In this document: positions 7,519 through 16,613 of the stretch, piece after piece
Layout of the letters: every line of letters begins with the position of its first letter
How positions within the stretch are numbered: position 1 is the first letter of the stretch
NCBI GenBank assembly: GCA_024401515.1
Contig: JAKSKY010000008.1
Coordinates: forward strand, 1 to 41,421
Length of the DNA stretch: 41,421 nt
Direction: 5' to 3'
Source of the DNA: Paludibacteraceae bacterium
GTDB taxonomy: Bacteria; Bacteroidota; Bacteroidia; Bacteroidales; Paludibacteraceae
The notes under the pieces: generated by a model
Databases searched by the model: none
Told to the model about the DNA's origin: nothing
What the model saw: the letters and a program-made list of their open reading frames with translations, nothing else
Made by a program: the position numbers and the translations under genes

Positions 7519-8295
7519 ATGATATTACTAAGTTTTGACATAGAGGAGTTTGATTTGCCCAAAGAACATGGCGTGGATATATCTATGGAGGAGTCCATGC
7601 GTGTCTCTAAAGAGGGAACGAAGATCATACTCGACACGTTGAGAGAGCGGGGTGCGAAAGCCACTTTTTTTTGTACCACTAATTTTGCGGAGAATGCGCC
7701 TGAAATCATCCGTCAGATTGTAGCTGATGGGCATGAATTGGCTAGCCATGGATGTGACCATTGGCAGCCATCGGATGATGATGCGGCTAGAAGCAAGCCG
7801 ATTTTGGAAGAGATAGGAGGCGTGGCGGTTCATGGCTACCGACAACCTCGTATGGCCAATGTTTCGTATGAGACATTGTCACAGGCGGGCTATTCTTACG
7901 ACTCTTCCCTCCACCCAACTTGCATTCCGGGTAGGTACAACCATTGGAATTTGCCCCGTAAACCACACAAGCAAGGAGATTTGCTTGAAATCCCTATGTC
8001 TGTGACACCGTGGTTGCGGATACCTCTTTTTTGGCTGGCATTCCACAATTATCCTTGGTGGATTTATAAGACGCTTTGCAAACGGACCCACAATCATGAC
8101 GGATTGTTTGTCATCTATTTCCATCCATGGGAATTTGTGGAGTTAGCGGAGCATCCTGAGTGGAAGGTGCCGGGAATCATCAAGCGCGGTTCCGGAAAGA
8201 ATATGGCGAAGCGGTTAAATGCCTTCATCAGTCTCTTTGGTAGTGAGGCGTTCCAAACATTTAGCCATTGGAAAGGCTATGTTTCCGATAAATGA
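7519..8295 (+). CDS. NodB-like polysaccharide deacetylase
   Basis: A 258-residue CE4-like protein without a signal peptide, so probably cytoplasmic or on the inner membrane face. Visible marks are the metal/base Asp in LLSFDIEEFDL (residues 3-13), the metal-binding histidines in HELASHGCDHW (about 72-82), the GYRQPRM strand and a late FHPWEF segment, the last typical of the DUF3473-type branch. Enzymes of this fold in Arn and Nax pathways remove a formyl or acetyl group from an undecaprenyl-phosphate amino sugar. ATG at 7519 is chosen; a TTG start three codons earlier is possible. It ends the operon, 13 bases after the GT2 gene. Substrate assignment is inference. Confidence 0.82.
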   Translation: MILLSFDIEEFDLPKEHGVDISMEESMRVSKEGTKIILDTLRERGAKATFFCTTNFAENAPEIIRQIVADGHELASHGCDHWQPSDDDAARSKPILEEIGGVAVHGYRQPRMANVSYETLSQAGYSYDSSLHPTCIPGRYNHWNLPRKPHKQGDLLEIPMSVTPWLRIPLFWLAFHNYPWWIYKTLCKRTHNHDGLFVIYFHPWEFVELAEHPEWKVPGIIKRGSGKNMAKRLNAFISLFGSEAFQTFSHWKGYVSDK

Positions 8296-8380
8296 TTGTA
8301 GTCGTGATGGCCGTTTCAAAAATGGCACATGCAAAATACTCCCTTGAAAAAATCCTTTTGTTTGTTTGAACTATTTTTAC

Positions 8381-8388
8381 TATATTTG
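8381..8388 (+). promoter_or_regulatory. -7 element for gyrB
   Basis: TATATTTG, a match to TAnnTTTG, with TTTG at 8361-8364 upstream as a possible -33. It lies 68 bases before the gyrB ATG. Confidence 0.6.
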
Positions 8389-8450
8389 TTCGCTATATCA
8401 TAACGGAACGCTCCGTTGTGGGGCGATGAATAAGTTGAAATAAATAATAA

Positions 8451-10399
<1,949 letters not shown>

Positions 10400-10400
<1 letters not shown>

Positions 10401-11023
10401 TGGAATTTGCTGAGATGAAGCAAGATATTGAAGATATTATCAGACAGGAGGCCAATGCGGTCTTGAACATTCCCATCACGCAGGACTACGAGAAGGCGGT
10501 GAAGTTGATCGTGGAGCAAGTGCATGAGAAGAAGGGAAAGTTGGTGACAAGCGGTATGGGAAAGGCGGGCCAAATCGCCTTGAATATCGCGACCACATTC
10601 AGTTCGACAGGTACTCCTTCCGTATTCCTTCATCCAAGTGAAGCGCAACACGGTGATCTTGGATTGTTGCAAGAGAATGATATAATGCTTTTAATTTCCA
10701 ATTCGGGAAAGACGCGTGAGATTTTGGAGTTGATTCCTTTGGCGCGTGGTTTGAGACCGAATATGAAATTCATTGTCATCACGGGAAATGGTGAAAGCCA
10801 ATTGGCGAAGGATGCCGACGCGTTGCTCTGTACGGGTAATCCGAAGGAGGTTTGCGCATTGGGCTTGACCCCTACCACATCCACTACGACCATGACAGTG
10901 ATTGGTGATATTTTAGTGGTTAGCACGATGAAGGCGATTGCCTTCACCAATGAGGAATACGCTAAACGTCACCATGGTGGATACTTGGGAGAGAAGTCCC
11001 GTGAACAAAGTGTCCGCAAATAA
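10400..11023 (+). CDS. SIS-domain sugar-phosphate isomerase, KdsD/KpsF-like without CBS domains
   Basis: A 207-residue SIS protein. KLVTSGMGKAGQIA, SSTGTPSVFLHPSEAQHGDLG, LLISNSGKTREI and TPTTSTTTMTVIGD are all close to arabinose-5-phosphate isomerase, which turns ribulose 5-phosphate into arabinose 5-phosphate for Kdo synthesis. The KRHHGGYLGE tail also fits. Many family members carry two C-terminal CBS domains (about 320 residues); this one stops after the SIS domain, a form known for some isomerases of this group. It starts inside the gyrB stop codon. Lipid A-core synthesis is the likely pathway; the in-vivo substrate is inferred. Confidence 0.85.
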
Positions 11024-11083
11024 ACCGATCTAGCGTCGGACATTGAGGCCGAGAAATTTTTTGTCAAAAAGTGACCGAAAAAG

Positions 11084-11114
11084 TTGTAAGATAGAAAATT
11101 TCGCGTTACTTTTG
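11084..11114 (+). promoter_or_regulatory. Promoter of tRNA-Glu and rpsT
   Basis: TTG at 11084-11086 and TACTTTTG at 11107-11114, 20 bases apart, fit the -33/-7 pattern well. The tRNA starts 40 bases downstream. No second -7 element is seen between the tRNA and rpsT. Confidence 0.7.
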
Positions 11115-11153
11115 CACCGCATTTGAAACGAAAGAATCAAAGCAAAGGAGGCT

Positions 11154-11225
11154 GGCCTCTTCGTCTATCGGTTAGGACGAGAGATTTTCATTCTCTAAAG
11201 AGGGGTTCGACTCCCCTAGAGGCTA
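11154..11225 (+). tRNA. tRNA-Glu (anticodon UUC)
   Basis: A 72-base cloverleaf. The acceptor arm GGCCTCT pairs with AGAGGCT (one G-U at the end), the anticodon stem AGAGA/TCTCT holds the loop TTTTCAT with TTC at 11187-11189, and the T arm AGGGG-TTCGACT-CCCCT is canonical. The discriminator base is A; CCA is not encoded. It lies 30 bases before rpsT and probably shares its transcript. Confidence 0.95.
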
Positions 11226-11255
11226 CTAAATAAACAATAAAGACATATTAAAAAA

Positions 11256-11507
11256 ATGGCAAATCACAAATCATCAATCAAGAGAGTCAGACAAACTGAA
11301 GCAAAAAGATTGCAAAACAGATACTACGCTAAGACTGCTCGTAACGCCGTACGTGACTTGAGAGCCGAGAAGGACAAGAACGAGGCTATTAAGAGACTTC
11401 CAGAAGTATCTTCAATGTTGGATAAGTTGGTAAAGACAAATGTTATCCACAAGAACAAGGCGTCTAACTTGAAATCTAAGTTGGCTAAGATGATCAGCAA
11501 GATGTAA
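11256..11507 (+). CDS. rpsT: 30S ribosomal protein S20
   Basis: An 83-residue, very basic helical protein beginning [18 protein letters not shown], the standard start of bacterial S20, which binds 16S rRNA early in small-subunit assembly. The segment [20 protein letters not shown] is the conserved C-terminal helix. Length is normal. It follows tRNA-Glu on what looks like a joint transcript and is closed by a hairpin terminator 30 bases after its stop. Confidence 0.97.
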   Translation: MANHKSSIKRVRQTEAKRLQNRYYAKTARNAVRDLRAEKDKNEAIKRLPEVSSMLDKLVKTNVIHKNKASNLKSKLAKMISKM

Positions 11508-11537
11508 TCTGTGTCACTCAGTTATAACTTATAGATT

Positions 11538-11569
11538 GAAGCTCATCTTTATAGATGGGCTTCTTTTTT
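11538..11569 (+). terminator. rpsT terminator
   Basis: GAAGCTCATCT/AGATGGGCTTC stem (one G-T pair) with loop TTAT, followed by TTTTTT. It ends only 12 bases before the xseA ATG at 11582, so xseA would depend on read-through or an unseen promoter. Confidence 0.8.
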
Positions 11570-11581
11570 CTATCTACAAAT

Positions 11582-12859
11582 ATGGACGCACTAACTCCGA
11601 CCTCCTACTCATTAAAGGACTTCCTCTCCTCTGTCAAGGAGGTGTTGGCGGATACTTTTGATGGTATCTATTGGGTGAGGGCGGAGATCAGTGAGTTGCG
11701 AGAGAACGCGAATGGAAACTGTTACCTGAGTTTGATTGACAAAGGCGTCGACGGACGACTCATTGAGGCGAAGGTGAGCGCTGTGATATGGAAAAGCATC
11801 TACAATCTGATGAAGCCTTACTTTTACTCGATGACGGGGCAAATGCTTGCGCCGGGCATGAAAGTGTTGGTGGCGGTGACGCTCTCTTTCCATGAACAGT
11901 ATGGATTGCAATTGAACATCCGTGAGATAGATCCCTCCTTCACGTTGGGTGATATGGCTCGTAAAAGGCAAGAGACCATCGCTCAGTTGAAGGCGGATGG
12001 TGTATGGGATATGAATCGTCAGGTGGAGTATCCGGTGCCCGCTCGACGCATTGCGGTCATCTCTTCTGGAACCGCGGCGGGTTACGGGGATTTCTGTGAT
12101 CAGCTTATGGCTGACGGAAACCGCTTTGGCTTCGCTCCTACGCTCTTTCAGGCGGTGATGCAAGGTGAACGTACCATCCCAAGTATTATAGCCGCCCTGG
12201 AGGCTATTTATGGCCAAATAGAGGAGTTTGACGTGGTGGTTATTATCCGAGGTGGAGGCGCCACGACCGACATGGCCGCATTTGATGATTATGACTTGGC
12301 CTCGAATGTGGCTAATTTCCCTTTGCCGATCATTACTGGTATCGGACATGACCGTGATGAGTCAGTGGTCGATATGGTGGCTGCGGTACGTTGCAAGACC
12401 CCTACGGCGGTAGCGGCCTATTTGGTGGAGGCTATGATGGATTTGGAGGCTGAGTGGAAGGATATGGGTGGTGCTTTGAGTCAAGCCCTTCGTCGGGTAT
12501 TGACGGAGGAGACCCGTACGTTGGATTACCTTACCCATACATTGTCCGGTACTTTTCGGATGGCGATCCAGCAGGCTATGCAAAATGTGGATCTATTGGG
12601 CAATGATATCGCAACGGCCTTCAAGACACTCTTAAGAGATGAGTCCCATCGTTTGGAATTGATGGAGAAATCATTATCTTTGGTATCGCCCGAAGCGATT
12701 TTGAAAAAGGGTTACTCTTTGACGATGTGCGATGGAAAGGTGGTGACACACGTTTCCGCTCTTCATAAGGGAGAAAAATTGATAACTTACCTATCGGATG
12801 GTAAGGTGGAAAGTGTAATAGATAAAACAGAGAAAAATGAAGAAGGAGATGTCCTATAA
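11582..12859 (+). CDS. xseA: Exodeoxyribonuclease VII large subunit
   Basis: A 425-residue subunit of the single-strand-specific exonuclease VII. An N-terminal OB-fold (about 20-115, with IYWVRAEISELRENANGNCYLSL) is followed by the catalytic domain with RIAVISSGTAAGYGDF, VVIIRGGGATTDMAAFDDY and ITGIGHDRDESVVDMVA. The C-terminus has the usual GYSLTMCDGKVV element. An ATG at 11555 in the same frame lies inside the rpsT terminator hairpin and would add nine unlikely residues; the ATG at 11582 matches the family start. The small-subunit gene overlaps its 3' end by 23 bases. Confidence 0.93.
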   Translation: MDALTPTSYSLKDFLSSVKEVLADTFDGIYWVRAEISELRENANGNCYLSLIDKGVDGRLIEAKVSAVIWKSIYNLMKPYFYSMTGQMLAPGMKVLVAVTLSFHEQYGLQLNIREIDPSFTLGDMARKRQETIAQLKADGVWDMNRQVEYPVPARRIAVISSGTAAGYGDFCDQLMADGNRFGFAPTLFQAVMQGERTIPSIIAALEAIYGQIEEFDVVVIIRGGGATTDMAAFDDYDLASNVANFPLPIITGIGHDRDESVVDMVAAVRCKTPTAVAAYLVEAMMDLEAEWKDMGGALSQALRRVLTEETRTLDYLTHTLSGTFRMAIQQAMQNVDLLGNDIATAFKTLLRDESHRLELMEKSLSLVSPEAILKKGYSLTMCDGKVVTHVSALHKGEKLITYLSDGKVESVIDKTEKNEEGDVL

Positions 12860-13022
12860 AGCGGCGATGGCTGAATTGAAGGAGATTTTGGATGTTTTGG
12901 AGAATGGTGAGGCGGATATGGATGATTTGACCAAAAAGGCGAAGCGCGCGAAGGAATTGCTCAAATTCTGCAAGGATAAGTTATATAAGACCTCGACTGA
13001 GGTGGAAGAGTTCTTGAATTAG
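12837..13022 (+). CDS. xseB: Exodeoxyribonuclease VII small subunit
   Basis: A 61-residue helical protein with the XseB pattern YKAAMAELKEILDVLENGEADMDDL, which forms the coiled assembly along the large subunit. It starts within xseA (23-base overlap); an internal ATG at 12849 would also be usable. A small stem GCGGAA/TTCCGC at 13047-13066 follows but lacks a good T run. Confidence 0.9.
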   Translation: MKKEMSYKAAMAELKEILDVLENGEADMDDLTKKAKRAKELLKFCKDKLYKTSTEVEEFLN

Positions 13023-13097
13023 TTTCTCGGAATCGATGATCTCTGGGCGGAAACGAATAGTTCCGCTTCAATACTTACTATTTATTAATACGGATTT

Positions 13098-14321
13098 ATG
13101 GCTAGCGAAATTATATTGATCAGTATTCACGGTGAGGACCGTCCCGGTGTGACCGCCTCCGTGACTGAAATTTTGGGTAGATATGGCACCACCATCTTGG
13201 ATGTGGGCCAAGCGGATATCCACCACACCTTGTCGTTGGGTTTCTTGGTGAAAATCGATGATTCCAATGATTCGGGAAATATCATGAAGGAGATTCTCTT
13301 CAAGTGCTCCGAGTTGGGCATTCAGGTGCGATTCTCGCCTGTCTCTTCCGATGGTTATACCGAGTGGGCCGACAAGCAGGGTAGACATCGTTTCGTGGTG
13401 ACCATGCTGGGACATGTGATTACGGCTCGCCAAATGGCTTTGGTTTCCCAAGCGGTGGCTGAGCAACATTTGAATATTGATTCCATCAAGCGTCTTTCAG
13501 GTCGTCCCTCTTTGGATATGAGTGATGTGGAGAATGTCCGCTCATGTATCGAGTTCTCCGTGCGAGGCGAAATGATCGATAAGAGCGCTTTGTCCAAGCG
13601 ATTCATGGAGATCGCGGCGCAGGAACGTGTCGATATCTCTTTCCAAAAGGATGATTTGTACCGTCGAAACCGTCGTTTGGTCTGCTTCGATATGGATTCC
13701 ACATTGATTAAGACCGAGGTGATCGATGAGTTGGCGGATCGTGCCGGTGTGGGCGATCAAGTGCGTGCCATCACCGAGTCAGCTATGCGTGGTGAAATTG
13801 ATTTCAGCGAAAGTTTCCGCCGTCGTGTCGCTCTGTTGAAGGGTTTGGACGAGTCGGTGATGAGAGAGATTGCGGAGAATTTGCCAATCATGGATGGAGC
13901 GGATCGTTTGATGACAGTCCTAAAGCGTTGTGGTTATAAGATTGCGATTCTCTCCGGAGGATTCACCTATTTCGGCCGTTATTTGCAACAACGTTTTGGT
14001 GTGGACTATGTCTATGCCAACCAATTGGAGATTGAGAACGGTAAACTTACTGGAAACTATGTGGGCGACATTGTGGATGGCAAACGTAAGGCGGAGTTGT
14101 TGAATCTGATCGCCCAAGTGGAAAAGATTGAATTGGAGCAGGTGATTGCTGTGGGAGATGGTGCGAACGATCTTCCGATGTTGAATCTTGCCGGCCTAGG
14201 CATCGCCTTCCATGCGAAACCAAAGGTGAAGGAGAATGCGCAACAGGCGATCTCCACCATCGGATTGGATGGTATCCTCTACTTCTTAGGATTCAGGGAT
14301 TCGCACATAGAGGCGCTGTAG
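13098..14321 (+). CDS. serB: Phosphoserine phosphatase with N-terminal ACT domains
   Basis: A 407-residue enzyme for the last step of serine synthesis. Residues 1 to about 170 hold two ACT-like modules (LISIHGEDRPGVTASVTEIL; FVVTMLGHVITARQMALVSQ). The HAD phosphatase domain begins with CFDMDSTLIKTEVIDELA (about 196-213, both catalytic Asp present) and continues with SFRRRVALLKG, AILSGGFTYFG and VIAVGDGANDLPML. The ACT-ACT-HAD order is common in Bacteroidota SerB. A bidirectional hairpin terminator separates it from the convergent GldM-like gene. Confidence 0.93.
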   Translation: MASEIILISIHGEDRPGVTASVTEILGRYGTTILDVGQADIHHTLSLGFLVKIDDSNDSGNIMKEILFKCSELGIQVRFSPVSSDGYTEWADKQGRHRFVVTMLGHVITARQMALVSQAVAEQHLNIDSIKRLSGRPSLDMSDVENVRSCIEFSVRGEMIDKSALSKRFMEIAAQERVDISFQKDDLYRRNRRLVCFDMDSTLIKTEVIDELADRAGVGDQVRAITESAMRGEIDFSESFRRRVALLKGLDESVMREIAENLPIMDGADRLMTVLKRCGYKIAILSGGFTYFGRYLQQRFGVDYVYANQLEIENGKLTGNYVGDIVDGKRKAELLNLIAQVEKIELEQVIAVGDGANDLPMLNLAGLGIAFHAKPKVKENAQQAISTIGLDGILYFLGFRDSHIEAL

Positions 14322-14406
14322 GAAGAAATAAGATTTAAGAATTAAGATTTAAGTAAGTGTCCCATTGGATAAATTTTATCTGTTTGGATGCTTACGGTAT
14401 TAAACA

Positions 14407-14439
14407 AAAAGCCCCGAAGTCATCTGCTTCGGGGCTTTT
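14407..14439. terminator. Bidirectional terminator between serB and the GldM-like gene
   Basis: A 13-bp perfect stem AAAAGCCCCGAAG/CTTCGGGGCTTTT with loop TCATCTG. The A and T flanks give a T run on either strand, so it can end transcription from both sides. Confidence 0.9.
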
Positions 14440-14458
14440 ATGTTGTGATATGAGGATT

Positions 14459-15544
14459 TTAATGTCTTCTGATTTTTTCTCCTTCTTGGATAGTGACCTC
14501 AATTGGAGCGAGTTTGTGGGTCTTCCCGTCAGATCCTTTGGCCATGATGTCAGTGATGTAGAATGTCTCTTGATCACGAAGTTTAGAGATGTTCCTTTTC
14601 ATCTCAGGGGTAATCTCTCCGCTATTGGATTGAAGTACTACTGGAATGCCTTTGGTGTAGAATTTCATTTTGAATCCTGTCACCACATATCTAGCATCAA
14701 GATAATCCATCTCTAGCATCGCTGATATCTCTTGGGCAGTGAGCATTTTGTTTTTATTAACTTTCCCGCTCGTAGATAGTACACTATTGTCATTAAACTT
14801 GATGGTGCCACAGGGTGTTGGCAGAGGAAGAATGCGGAAATTTTTTTTTGAGAGGATCCTACTTTTCCCGGACTCTCTGGCATATACTGTAACGCAGCAG
14901 ATCGCTCCAGGAACGCGAGGTATAATGTAATACAAATTATTACCTTTTACTAGGGTACTATTAGAGCAATCTATTTCAATATCTCTACTTGAGTAGCCCG
15001 GAGCGGAAACTGAGATGGGGTTTCGAACACCTGCATAAAGGATATTCATCATATCAGCAGAGACGGTTGCCGTTTGTTCCGTAACTGTATACTCTCCGGA
15101 AAAGGGATACTCGCGTACGGTTCTTCCTCTTTGCCTTTCTCTAATATATCCAGTGTATTTATATTGTCCGATGGAACTGCCTGGAACGCGGTATTTCCCT
15201 TTGATAGGATTCCCATTCACATAAGTCTCGTATTGGCTTCTAGGGTCTGCGTTGAGCATGACGATATCTGCTTCATATATTTCGCCACGCAAGATATGCG
15301 TAGTTTTAGCGATGACCACCGCTTGCTTTTGGGTAGGGTCAATGGCGGATGTCTCCACGTAGTCCCTTTTTATGGGCGCTTTTCTTGCCATGTTATCCGA
15401 CGGTCTCGCGCGATATTCTGATGGTCGCTCGACGGCTTCGAAATCAGAGGCTATGGTTACGGTCTCATACGTTTCTTCTCCGAAGCAAAGTGCGTTGCTG
15501 GTAGCGAAAAGGGTTATCATCGCATATTTGTGCCAAATACTCAT
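14459..15544 (-). CDS. Secreted protein made of GldM/PorM periplasmic domains D2-D4
   Basis: A 361-residue protein with an N-terminal signal-like helix (about 1-20) in place of the GldM membrane helix and D1. After a linker rich in charge (24-70), residues 73-155 resemble GldM D2 (AVVIAKTTHILRGEIYEADI, YVNGNPI), 156-238 resemble D3 (ATVSADMMNILYAGVRNPIS, SVSAPGYSSRDIEI) and 239-353 resemble D4 (ILPLPTPCGTIKF, LDARYVVTGFKMKFY, FYITDIMAKGSDGKTHKLAP). GldM/PorM spans the periplasm and passes energy from the GldL motor to the T9SS. A soluble copy without the motor-binding helix cannot do this alone; it may bind or compete at the GldM partner site. It is last in the gldE-gldD-gldG transcript. The role is unknown. 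Confidence 0.8.
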   Translation of the reverse strand: MSIWHKYAMITLFATSNALCFGEETYETVTIASDFEAVERPSEYRARPSDNMARKAPIKRDYVETSAIDPTQKQAVVIAKTTHILRGEIYEADIVMLNADPRSQYETYVNGNPIKGKYRVPGSSIGQYKYTGYIRERQRGRTVREYPFSGEYTVTEQTATVSADMMNILYAGVRNPISVSAPGYSSRDIEIDCSNSTLVKGNNLYYIIPRVPGAICCVTVYARESGKSRILSKKNFRILPLPTPCGTIKFNDNSVLSTSGKVNKNKMLTAQEISAMLEMDYLDARYVVTGFKMKFYTKGIPVVLQSNSGEITPEMKRNISKLRDQETFYITDIMAKGSDGKTHKLAPIEVTIQEGEKIRRH

Positions 15545-15593
15545 AAGCTTATTATTATTTCTTTAAAATTCGTATGCATGCTTTCCACTGAAA

Positions 15594-16592
15594 TCAAAAA
15601 TACTCATACTGATACTCTTGGATTTCCATGTTTTGAACGTTGAGATGTTCTATTTGATTACCATATCGGTCGCAACGTAAATTTTTTAAGAACTTACCCT
15701 CTTTTGAGTAGACTTCAATGCGTAATCTCACCCCTTTCTTATAGATATGTTTCTGGGTGATTTCTCCATACTTTTCTTCTAGCACATTCCCGGATCTGTC
15801 GTATTTGATGATTTCGTGAGGATAAAGGACTGCCCAATAATTCATCTCAGCATCGTAGAGAACATATCCATTTTTGTCAAATCTTGTTGTCTTTTCTTTG
15901 TCTTGTGTGAAGCTTTTTACTAGGCCATTCTTGTGGTAGGTGTAGGTGTAGGTATGTTCCTCATATACCTCTCCATTGACTATTTCAGCTTTGACCAAAT
16001 TGCCATGTCTGTTATAGTGCCTCATCTCTTGCTTTTCTAGGTAATCCATTTGGGGACCATCGAAATTTTCGAGTCTTTTATATACATTGACTACAAATGA
16101 ACCATCTTGGGCGTAGAAAATGGAATCCACTGCTTCCCGCTCTTCCTTATGACATGTCAGCCTATTATCTGGAAGAAACTCCTTCTTTTCGAGATACACG
16201 CCATCAAATTCTCGTCGAACTCCAATCAGCATTCCTTTTTCATTGAAAAGGCAGACATTCTCGTTGTCACTGCTTTTCCCAGTTGTTATCTTAGTTGCCG
16301 CGTCATATTCGTATGTTGAAGTTGTAGTGGGCCTCCATTTATCGTATTGTACGGATATCACACGTCCTTGGGGGTCAAACTCCTCGCTAAACTGACCGGA
16401 TGTAAAAGATTTCACCTCTTTCGAAAGTCCTAATGCCCCTCTGTGGTCAATGTGGCTATGGTTCGCCCATTGGACAATCTCGGATGTCGCGACATATTGT
16501 GAAGGCAATGTTACCCTTGGTTGTACGGTTTGTCCATAAGCTACAGAGGATAGCGACAGGATGAATATGCCAAATATGTTCTTCATATTCAT
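15594..16592 (-). CDS. Secreted YD-repeat-like protein
   Basis: A 332-residue exported protein: signal peptide MNMKNIFGIFILSLSSVAYGQ, then degenerate repeats of about 20 residues with the YD/RHS-like pattern of aromatic strands and a G-x-V/L turn (FDPQGRVISVQYD, FNEKGMLIGVRREFD, YNRHGNLVKAEIV, YHKNGLVKSFTQD, FDKNGYVLYDAE, YDRSGNVLEEKYG, YSKEGKFLKNLRC, CDRYGNQIEHL). There is no RHS core or toxin tip. Such repeats form beta-rich shells in larger proteins; here only about eight to ten are present. It lies 21 bases after gldG and 49 bases before the GldM-like gene, with no promoter element seen between them. Function unknown. Confidence 0.65.
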   Translation of the reverse strand: MNMKNIFGIFILSLSSVAYGQTVQPRVTLPSQYVATSEIVQWANHSHIDHRGALGLSKEVKSFTSGQFSEEFDPQGRVISVQYDKWRPTTTSTYEYDAATKITTGKSSDNENVCLFNEKGMLIGVRREFDGVYLEKKEFLPDNRLTCHKEEREAVDSIFYAQDGSFVVNVYKRLENFDGPQMDYLEKQEMRHYNRHGNLVKAEIVNGEVYEEHTYTYTYHKNGLVKSFTQDKEKTTRFDKNGYVLYDAEMNYWAVLYPHEIIKYDRSGNVLEEKYGEITQKHIYKKGVRLRIEVYSKEGKFLKNLRCDRYGNQIEHLNVQNMEIQEYQYEYF

Positions 16593-16613
16593 ATCGGTAT
16601 ATAAATCAAACTG

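Noticed and set aside
8308-8327. Weak stem after the deacetylase gene as a terminator
   Set aside because: TGGCCGTTT/AAATGGCA pairs with a G-T mismatch and has no T run; not convincing.
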